Source: Pristionchus mayeri (lineage: Eukaryota; Nematoda; Chromadorea; Rhabditida; Neodiplogasteridae). From it: 64,000 nucleotides of DNA. The stretch is taken from NCBI GenBank assembly GCA_036245805.1, contig BTRK01000004.1, forward strand, positions 32,845,541 to 32,909,540, written 5' to 3'. Every line of letters begins with the position of its first letter. Position 1 is the first letter of the stretch. Position numbers and translations under genes: made by a program. Below are positions 55,200 through 64,000 of the stretch, one piece after another. The notes under the pieces are model-generated. The model made no database searches. It had not been told where the DNA came from and saw nothing but the letters and a program-made list of their open reading frames with translations.

Positions 55200-58100
55200 A
55201 TGGGTGACGGTAGCGATTTGTGGCGGAGATTCGAGGCCTCTATTGCTTCGGTTCAGCGCCGCACAGGCGAAATCGATGGTTTCATTGGACAACATCTTAA
55301 TCAGTAAGTTGTTTTCTAATATACAATCACATAGCACACAATACATCATGTTTTACGCCGTTCTTTGAGATTTGTTGGTTTTGACTTGCAGGTAAATTAC
55401 AAAGTCGTTTTCAGAATTAACAATCTGGTATTCGAGCTTGGCAACGGCTTATCCACGAGTTTTTTTGGAAGAAGCGAGTCGGAGGAAAATCGATCGCTAT
55501 GCAGCAAGCTTGTGCTATTGTGAGCTTCCTTGCGAACATTTTATCCATTTATACCATTGTATGCATTAACGTGTGTTATTACCATCGTAATAAAATATAT
55601 TCTTTTAAGGAGACCTACAAGGAGCTTCAAAGATCTCTAGGTCTCATTGTGGACATTCAGAGTCAATATAATAAAAAAGTAACGATTTTGTAAAGCGGCA
55701 CGAGTTTCAACTGTTGATAATCAAATCACCCAAAATAAATAAATTTTTGTATTTTCCGAACTCTTAAAGCTTAGGCATATTTTTCCTAAAAGAGAAATAA
55801 CAGAGTTTAGTGAGGGAACAATGCCCTTAGACACATCACAGCAACTGAAAACTAACCTTAATCGCTATCAGTGATTCATTACAGGTAATTCCCAAAGGTT
55901 GGAGAGTGGCAACAAAAGCAGACAAGTCTCTCAAAGCTCAGAAGCCTCCGGAATTCAAGGAGAATCCACAGGGATTTGCTGATGATTCGGCACCCATTCC
56001 TCCGCTATTCGGAAATGAGACTCCGATCAAAGAGGAGCCAATTGAATTTAAAGAAGAGCCGATTGACGACCTTTGTCAGATCAAGGTGGAGGAGCCTATT
56101 GCAGATGTAAGTGGTTTATACCAATTATGCAAAACTTTCAGCGAAAAGTATCAGTTGTTAGTTACCTTGTCTTCACATTCTATTATAATCCTTTTCGTGG
56201 AAAGGAAAATTTTGATATGGTGTCAGGAAAGAAAGAAAAATTCATTTAGCTAATTTATAGAAAATATCAAATATTAGCAACAATAATGACGAATTCTTGC
56301 TTGACTAATAAAAGTTCAGGTTTTCTGCCCCTCTACTGGAAATTCTCGCCCTATTGGTTCAACGAATCTTGATTCAAGTTCCAAATCACGGAAGCCACTT
56401 GATATGAGCGCAAAAACTATTTTTGCTGCCAAGAATGCGATCACAGGCAATAAGTAAGATTTTATTTTTGTTTGTTTGTACAATGTTTTTGTCTTGAAAA
56501 TTCTTATATTTTTAGAACCAATCCCATGAAATCCAACGGATTTCAATCGATTCAACAAACAGAGAAGGTGAATGTAAAAACTAATTGAGTACACAGATAT
56601 TGTCAACTATTTGCCTAGTTTTGATCCTAAAATTCTAAACATAATAATTTGGTCCTGTATTTTCAGCCAAATTTTCGGCCGAGAGTGAAGAACAACTTGA
56701 AGTATCCAGATCAGCTATCGACTCGCCGAGTTCCAATGCTAGCAGCCCCACTTTCACTTCCCCAAGGACGTCCTTTCCCAGTGAAAACGCAGGTAAATTC
56801 TTCAGATATGCCCCTTTTGATCGCATGATAAAAACTTTTCTAAATTTAGTGCTTAATCCTTAGTCCTGCACTTCTTAGCCATTCACTGAACGGAATTCCT
56901 AAAAGACCAGCCGATAGTGGATAAAATCACGCGCGAGTAGTCTTAATAGTGGCACTAATTCAAAACTTTAATAAAATGGTCGAAAGTTTTTTCATTCTAC
57001 TATGCATTATCTTTTACAGATTGTCCAATGTGTATTCTACGGAGTATTGACGAAAGAATTTACTGAAATTCCTTCTAATCCAACTGCTCGAGACAACTTA
57101 CTCTATAGACTAAATCTCGATCCGAGTCGACGTCAGGTGTGCACTTTTTCATTTTCATGTGATTTCCGAATTGGTTTCAAATGTGATTAAGCGTTCCGTC
57201 TAACCATAAAGCTGGCCGGACTGTTTCCGGTAAACAGAGGAATGCATAAGGAGGACTGTTTAATCCTACAGTATTTGCAGCAGTGGCGTCCCGAAATTGC
57301 TGCATATAACCGTCTCTTCCTCTGTACTGAACACGTTCAGCAACGACCCAGAGAGCATAGCGTTGATGACCAGGTTACGATTCCTTTGTGCTTTTCTTGT
57401 TGAAATACTCTAAACTTGAGCTTGCTACAACGTTAACATGAGGAGCCGGAAACAAAGTAGGCGTTTATTGTATTGTCCAAACAAATTCCTACGCGTTTTT
57501 GCTGAGCAGAACTACACTGAAATTCTACTTGTTTTCTTTTGATTTTGTTGGTAGGGCTAAATTTATATATAAAAATATGGAAAATATATTAACATTTTAG
57601 GAGGAAGAGCATTTGAGGCGTGATCAGGCTGAGTTGACGCAGCCGCGCAAGTGTTATCTGTGCGGAGAGATGGCCTTCCCATGGCTGGAGACGCCAAATA
57701 ATCCAATTCAGATAGACTTCTTCTTCAAGAATCTGGTCGAGGTAAATTTTCTGAATAAAAATACTTACTAAATTGTCACATTTCCGGTATTTTAGTGCAA
57801 GAACTCAAAAATAAGAATATTAGAAAAATAGCGGATGATAGTACAGAATATATTATGAACAGCTTTTAATGAAGATTTGCGCACTTTTAGCTTTCATATT
57901 TAAGTAGTTTATGTTCAGCTAAACGAGAATCAGCGTGCGAGGATTCAGCAGTTGATCAATAGCAACTCTCGTGCGAGTATCTGCAGAAGGCACTACAGAG
58001 AACGGACAGTTTGTAATTGATATAATATAAATAATCATAATTTTTTCCACTCCCGATGCGCGTTAAACCACTAGTTACCTAAAAGTTAGGAAATGGGAAA

Positions 58101-58739
58101 GTGGAAAATCGACTGTCCATGAATAATTGGGGGTCAGAGAGTGTGACAACTAGTTAACTACGTTTACTACATTTTAAATCGACCAAGTGAAAAGATTCTG
58201 AACAACTCGATAATAAATTTGTTCTGAAAAATTACGCTACCCGTTATTCCCTTTTAATGCTGTCCCTCCTTCGGTCCAGTTAACATTCTCACCAAGTTTA
58301 TTCGACCACCAGCTAACCCTTCAAACCCTTAGCATCCCGATCATAGTTTTTTGTTGTAACTGATGGATAGATTTCCGACGCTCACCCCCGCCTTCGACGG
58401 GAGTTCGCCTTTGAACCAAGTTCGGACAGGTTAATAGAAGTTAATTTCTTTCTAGAAACGCACTCTCCCGATATGCGATGAAGGCGAGAATGAGGTAGTC
58501 GTCGATGTAAGTTATATATCGAATTTCGTTATCTTATCGCACGGCTTTATGATCAAATAATAAAGTATATACAGTCGTTTATTGAATAAGAAAAGATATA
58601 TATCACTTAGAATTCGTCGAAGTTTCGCGGTGAGAAAGTATCGAGATCTGAGCCGACTACGGCAGCCGCAGATCGCACAGATTACGAAAATGTCAAGGAA
58701 GAACCAATCGATGAGCCCGGCCCTTCTAGAAGTCTCTAG
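55200..58739 (+). CDS. Intact cluster gene with tandem split C2CH domains
   Basis: Thirteen or so exons join in phase from ATG at 55200 to TAG at 58739. N-terminus: GSDLWRRFEASIASVQRRTG and INNLVFELGNGLSTSFF, helical and coiled-coil-like; then ETYKELQRSLGLIVDIQ. Exon 55885-56107 carries KEEPIEFKEEPIDDLCQI. Exon 56320-56455 has FCPSTGNSRPIGST. Later exons include SLPQGRPFPVK, a worn C2CH pair (QCVFYGVLTKEFTEIPSNP, LFLCTEHVQQRP) at 57021-57399, and an intact pair (KCYLCGEMAFPWLETP at 57601-57741, ASICRRHYRE at 57919-58005). The last exon ends EEPIDEPGPSRSL. No THAP of the VRST type and no C2H2 finger is present. No stops are seen in the model, making it the best candidate for a working family member. 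Confidence 0.65.
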
Positions 58740-59032
58740 GCATTGTTAAAAATTGATTATGCAGGCTCATTTTATGCTGATCATTATTTGAGTTATATCA
58801 CCCTTTCATTCTATTTATTATCTGATTAATTTCTAAATCATTCGAGAATGTATTGGAATTTTAAGTTTTTTTGTTGCGTTTTCTGATAAAGTATTTTTCC
58901 TAGATTAATATTCTTTCTAAATCAACGCCTTAAATTTCCATCGTCTAAATCGATGAGCATACCTATTCGAATTGGACCGCTCAATAAGGCGATTCTATAT
59001 TTAATTGAATTAGCTCTAGTTTTATTTCAGGA

Positions 59033-61312
59033 ATGTACAAGAGTAGCGATTTGTGGCGTGAATTCCAGAAATCTGCTTCTTTGGTTTCCGAAAAAGCACA
59101 AAAAATCGATGGAAACATTTGGGAACGGCTCCTCGAGTAAGTGCATGTTTTATTATTATTTTTAATTGATAAAAAATTATCTGATTATTGAATTAAGCTT
59201 ATTCTTCATTCTTTTCAAATTTCGATATTATAAATTGATTATAGAATTAGAAAGTTGGTTTTTCGAGCTTGGCAGCTTGGTAGAACACTATCAATCCATA
59301 TACCGGCGTTTTACATTTTCATTCAAATGCCCTCATTGCGTCAAGTAATTCCGTTATTCCTCCGGACGAAATAGACATCTTCTTCTTGTTGATAAGATGC
59401 AGGTATACTTGTTTAAGTTAATATATCGCGTGTCTTCTTAGAGATCGAAGGTGGCGTTTGACAAAATGTTCAAACTGCTCCTATCTCTAACCATACAGCA
59501 TGGTAGACTTACCTGAAGGTTAGATACTTTCAGTTGAAGTTTCTCATTTTGAACGAAAAAATCGAAATTTTAAAAATTTTGCATTTTGGCATATTTTGAT
59601 ATTGAATACGTTTGTATGCTGCAGTACGACTCCTAGGCCAAATTTGAGTGCGATTGGAGGCTGTAAACATCATTTAAGTCAAACGAAAATTTGGAAATAA
59701 TCAGAAAAGTTGAGATTTCGCATATTCAAGGCGAAAAAAAAGAATGACTACCATTTTCAATGTTCATGAAAACAATTTACCCGGGGTACAACAGCGCGTA
59801 GATTTCAAATATGTAGAAATCTCTTGGACGTTAAGAGGATTTTTTCTCACGACATCAATTTGTTTATATAATTTTGAGGGACGAACATGAATTTTCTTGT
59901 TTTTCACCTGGGATTCATCATCATCTCCAAAAGTTGTCAACATGAAAGTTGTTATTAATTTTAAAAAAGTTGTTCAGCTCTGAACGCTGGTTATTTTTCT
60001 TTTTTTAAATACATTTTAGCTCAAAGTTGAAAGAAAATACGAATTTTCGAATTTTCGAATTTTTTTTTTGAATTTTCGAAAACGTGAGAGCCGGCTTTTA
60101 GGCAGTTTTGATATTACGGCTTCGAAACTTCAACTGAAAGTATCTGACCTTCTGGTAAGTCTACCATGCTGTTTGGTTAGAGATAGGAGCAGTTTGAACA
60201 TTTTGTCAAAGGGGGGCCTCTATTTCATGCAATCTCTCAGAAGACGTGTGATATGACATATTGAACATTTTAGTTTCTTCCAGCGTTTGAGCAAATGACT
60301 TAACCATTACATTTAACACTTCTATGTATTAGTTTGACTATCTCTCACTTCTTTCGATGAATCCCAGAGAACATTACATGCTTTACTTTACAGCCATACG
60401 CATGTTTCACATGTGGCGAACAATTCAAGCATAAGTTCATGTTGCAAACTCATTTCTTCTAGAATAAGGGACACACCGATAACGAACTGGTTAGTTCATC
60501 GAATAATTATAACCTGAATCTGAAAATTAGCGTTTAAACCATCCGAGGTCGAAATTAACCCCCCCCCCCCCCCCCATTATTAATTTTCCATCGGATAGAG
60601 GATGCCAGAATATGCTGTGAAAGAATATACAAAAATGCGAGAAATTAAAAATAGCCCAAGCGAACGTCCAGAAAGGATCAGGATGAAGTTGCCTGATCTA
60701 GCGCTCTCTTATATGTGCGACGCGCGAGTATTGCGTACAACCTCGATATCGGGATTACGTCCTCGGCTGGTAACTTTAAATGTATTTCAACCAGCACATT
60801 CACGTTTTCAGCACTGGTGATTTTATAAATTTAAAGGCAATTTTCAGGAATCGGAAGTCATCGAACAATCTCCAGTTAATTAGGCTGACTTGCTCCATCT
60901 TCCGAGAGGATTAAGCAACATTATCAATGACGCAGAGACGGACGACAAGGTTTGGTTTATTGAAGACAAATATGAAATGATAGCTTTTTTTCGGAAATGT
61001 TTTTAGAGATGTATACCACGAAGCATTTTGTTTATGTGCACTCGTATATATGCCTGCTATCGACAATTTTATTTTCAGAATATTCAATGCATGTGCATCG
61101 TCTGTGGTAGAATCTGTGCAAGGTTTGAAACACGTATATTCACAACGAATCAAAAGGAACGCGCAGCACGGGTTAGCGCAGTTCGATCAACATCGGAAGG
61201 AAGGATATCTCTCATGACAAAGCTGCACACATCGAAGTTTTCCCGTCCGTGCTCAAGTCACTTCTCCCCATCTGACTACATTCGAACTCCCTATCGAAGA
61301 GCTCCTATCTAA
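59033..61312 (+). pseudogene. Decayed cluster gene, N-terminus to THAP
   Basis: The first exon (ATG 59033) reads MYKSSDLWREFQKSASLVSE, matching the start of the 55.2-kb gene. The next (ESWFFELGSLVEHYQ) runs into a stop. After a foldback, exon 60395-60489 is a finger CFTCGEQFKHKFMLQTH with an in-frame TAG; exon 60849-60952 (ESEVIEQSPVN) also has TAG. The THAP exon 61079-61312 reads MCIVCGRICARFETRIFTTN and PCSSHFSPSDY, but its core Trp is Arg (AARVSAVRST) and the AVPFFD end is missing. Multiple hits indicate a dead copy. A 17-C run lies at 60559-60575. Confidence 0.55.
59441..60225. repeat. Foldback in the decayed cluster gene
   Basis: GACAAAATGTTCAAACTGCTC...CTAACCATACAGCATGGTAGA...CAGTTGAAGTTTC on the left mirrors GAAACTTCAACTGAAAGTAT...GAGCAGTTTGAACATTTTGTC on the right. 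The word GAGAGCCGGCTTTTAGG links it loosely to the other foldback families. Confidence 0.75.
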
Positions 61313-61588
61313 AGTTGTTCCCTATTACGAGGTTAGTAGTTGTGGAAAAGCGCAAACGATTTTCTCAGGTCTCTCTTGCTCTATATACTACATCTCTTAT
61401 CTCTAATCATGTTAGAAAAGTGAGAGAGTGTGAAGTGTGAGACAAGCGAGAGAAAGTTTTGTGACACTTCATTTAATTTCAAACTAAGTTGCAACGCTCT
61501 TTCTTTTTTATGTAACTTTGGAAAAGAGTTCTTTCAATGCCCTGTGCATATATCGTCAATTTATTTATTATAACTGTTTTACTGCAGG

Positions 61589-62890
61589 AGCGTCATATTA
61601 CGGTAGAGTGGAGAACGCACAGTTGTCCATTCCTCACAAGCCGAACAAGATGAAAGAAGAGCTAAAGGAAATTAAGGAAGAGTCGATCGAAATTCTGATT
61701 GATACCAAACACGAAGATTCTATTGCCAATGTGAGTATGCTGCCGTTTCTTTAAATGTCACTTTTTAGTTTTTATATCGATCTGGCGATTAGTTTATCAG
61801 TTCCTTTTGTTCCACGATACTTTTACAAAACGTATGCCGTTGAGATGTCATTTTGAGGTCCCTGAACAGGAACTGAGTTCTTATTTCGAGGATACAGTGA
61901 AGAAAGAAGAGATGGATGATGAAGAACCAGGTATATTGTTGTTGTTTTTCTTTAATATATTTATTATTTAAGACCCGTCATATGATCTTTTCTAAACTCC
62001 TTCCGTCTCCCGTTTCTCTACAACTCATTCTTGGGATTCTTCTTGAACTGATCAGGAATATGTACCGTGTTCCAGAAATTTATTTATATTGCCGTAATTT
62101 CGTACACTGTCTATTTTTTTTGTTTCTTCGATAAATACTTTAGCGTCATCACAATTTCGTGGTTGAAATTTCAGCCGTTTTATAATCGGCCCATGCCATG
62201 ATTCGAGTTCTCTATTCGAGGATGCAGTGAAGAAAGAAGAGATGGACGACGAAGAACCAGGTGAATTGATTTGTTTTTCTCTGATGTATTTATTAATTCA
62301 GAATCGCCATATGATCTTTTCTCAACTCCCTCCATCTTCCGACGTTTCTCTACAACTCATTATTAGGATTCTTCTTGAACTGATCAGGAATCTATACCGT
62401 GATCCAGAAATTTATTTATATTGCCTTAATTTCGTTCACTGTTTATTTAATTGTTTCTCCGATAAATTCTTCTAAGTCACTACTACTTCTTGTTTGATAT
62501 TTCAGTCGTTTCAATATCGACTCATGGATATTTTATTTTTGAAATCTCCTAACATTTCAGCCCGAATACAATTTGGTTCTATTAATTCCCTTCGTGAATT
62601 CAGGTCATGTCGAGTGACTACGCAGCGAATGAAATCAAAGAGGAACCACTTGAATTCAAGAAAGAACCAGGCGATGATTTCACTGGAATGAAGCACGAAG
62701 AACCATTTCTCAATGTGAGGCTTATAAAATGGTTTTTTTATTAACATGAAGTCAATTTCATAAATGATCTTTTAGGCCGGATATTTTGACCTAATGAATA
62801 AGAAAGAATCTCTTCAAATATCGATTGAGGTCAAAGAGGATCCGGTGGACTTCAAGGATGAACAAAGGATGATTTTTCTTGTTTAAAGCA
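61589..62890 (+). pseudogene. Duplicated acidic exon block, partly frameshifted
   Basis: Exons parallel the block at 43255-44271. 61589-61731 (HKPNKMKEELKEIKEES) needs a different entry phase because of a net 4-base loss after CGTCAT. 61858-61930 (FEDTVKKEEMDDEEPG) and a second tandem copy ending near 62261 follow. 62604-62714 reads MSSDYAANEIKEEPLEFKK but has one extra base before ATG. 62776-62916 (VKEDPVDFKDE) is frameshifted before DDFSCLKQEES. Downstream are 63066-63149 (ICPSTGISRPLDRST) and a THAP exon. Confidence 0.55.
61845..62197 (+). repeat. Segmental duplication, copy B
   Basis: Near-identical to 43547-43901. A third, clearly older tandem copy follows immediately (about 62205-62510). 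The breakpoint is after TATAATCGGCCCATGCC. Confidence 0.85.
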
Positions 62891-63621
62891 AGAAGAATCA
62901 ATAGCCGATGTTAGCTACTAAGTTGATTTAAATTTGAAATATATTTTGATTGGGTTGATCATCTGGCTATGTTCGTTTAATTTTCATCTGATTCATGTCT
63001 GTATATTACTTATCTGGTATTGAGAAAGGCATGGATATATGATATTAATTTAGTTTTTTTTCAGATCTGTCCATCCACCGGAATTTCGCGTCCCCTCGAT
63101 CGGTCTACTCCAACTATCTCCAGTGAAGTCCCTACGAAATCAAGGGTGACTTAATTTTTTCGTTGTAAAGAACGCGATTAAATTTTTACGATATTTTGCA
63201 TTTAATTGTATTTTAATCCATCTTCCGGATTGCTACTTTATTATAACTCGAAAGAATTTCCCTCCCCGAGCAGTGTGGCTACAATTTAGGTAGCGTTAGA
63301 GCATTCACTCCAAATTAAGTTCACGGAAATGCAAATAAGCAAGTAAATCGGTTAAAAATATAAGAATAAGTGTTGGATTTGCAAAATAAGTGTTGGATTT
63401 TCCGTAAGCCATGGTTTGTTTGGACAATTTCCTCTGATAGTTTCGGTTGCATCAGAATGCTTCTTTTGTTATTTTTGTTTAGTATTAAGTAATTGCTACG
63501 CATTACTAAATAAATTTATAGTTTTTGATAGTTAAAATTGATCATAGCGATGCTGAACGAAATATTATTATAATTGGAAGTAGTTGTCTTTCTAATCATT
63601 AAGCATCCTTTATTCTATCAG

Positions 63622-63876
63622 ATCAAACGTTACAAGTGTGTGGTCTGTCACCAAGGTCGCATTGTGAATGAGATGCACGAATTCACTCGGAATTCCGCGA
63701 GATGCACAATGTGGGTAGACGCAGTTCGTTCTACCCCTGAAGGACGGAGATCTCTGATGGAACTACTGAGTTCAAGGACAAGATTGTACCTGTGTAAAAG
63801 CCACTTTTCGCCTTCTGACTTTAGTGAGACCTCGCAGCGTTGCGATCTCCGATTCGAAGCACTCCCTTTCTTCGAG
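63622..63876 (+). CDS. Intact THAP-like exon
   Basis: An 85-codon, phase-0 exon lies between CTATCAG and GTAATT. It reads YKCVVCHQGRIVNEMHEFT, then MWVDAVRSTPEGRRSLMELL, YLCKSHFSPSDFSETSQ and LPFFE. The C2CH ligands (C-x2-C ... C-x2-H), the core Trp and a terminal hydrophobic box comparable with AVPTIF are all present. THAP domains bind specific DNA through this zinc-coordinated fold. It follows the CPSTG exon at 63066 and would continue beyond the window. Confidence 0.7.
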
Positions 63877-64000
63877 GTAATTTGCAGTTGATAATAAAAA
63901 GTTAATAATCCTAATTGATCTTGGTTATTCTGGAAACAACGCCCATTTAAATATGCATTAGCATTACTAAAAGACAAGTGGAAATGGACCGTAAATGTTG

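Noticed and set aside
1..64000. CRISPR array, operon or other bacterial system
   Set aside because: No regularly spaced direct repeats with unique spacers, and gene structure is intron-rich and eukaryotic.

Overview
This looks like an AT-rich animal genome, most likely a nematode (inference). Short introns (about 45-60 bases) end in TTTTCAG/TTTAG, donors are GTGAGT/GTAAGT, and coding sequence is cut into many 60-150 base exons, so no long ORF exists. A diplogastrid such as Pristionchus would fit, but I cannot prove the species. No bacterial, viral or CRISPR feature is seen.

Region 1 (1-5 kb, minus strand): small-exon genes. One part has four tandem 69-base exons plus a longer related one, all ending in a DETWEELYQ-type motif. 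Another part resembles the cytosolic core of TOM20. Region 2 (7.7-12.6 kb, minus strand): a many-exon, low-complexity acidic gene. Most exons carry one short hydrophobic-acidic motif of the SUMO-interaction type (VIILSDDDES, DVIMLDQ, VIQLDDE and others), so it is a candidate poly-SIM protein. Two exons contain in-frame stops. Region 3 (13-22 kb): mostly repeats, with a MATH-domain remnant, a CCHC zinc-knuckle exon and tRNA-like sequences.

Region 4 (22-64 kb, plus strand): a cluster of related multi-exon genes built from a small kit of phase-compatible exons. The kit is: acidic KEEPxEFKDEPxD exons, a CPSTGxSRPL exon, C2H2 fingers, a THAP-like C2CH domain, a second C2CH domain split over two exons, and a last exon ending DEPGPSR. 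One gene (55.2-58.7 kb) looks intact, one long gene (41.7-46.7 kb) looks mostly intact, and others are broken by stops, frameshifts or transposons. On the minus strand inside this cluster (34.5-37.1 kb) lies a decayed transposase gene with its own N-terminal THAP domain. Its core looks like the THAP-bearing, TTAA-targeting Kolobok type. The cluster therefore sits beside a possible source of its DNA-binding domain.

The rest is a dense layer of transposable elements. There are five mariner-type miniature elements (TTAGGTTGGTGCAAAAG termini, TA targets), several long foldback elements (some with TTAA and some with 8-bp target duplications), a tRNA-derived SINE with an 11-bp target duplication and an empty-site paralogue in the window, and a truncated non-LTR retrotransposon. 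Many are nested, so insertion order can be read. A patch at 32.7-34.4 kb holds exon fragments of three ribosomal proteins (RPS18, RPL3, RPS2), with the RPS2 pieces out of order. All gene models are hand-made from splice-site and reading-frame logic and need transcript support.
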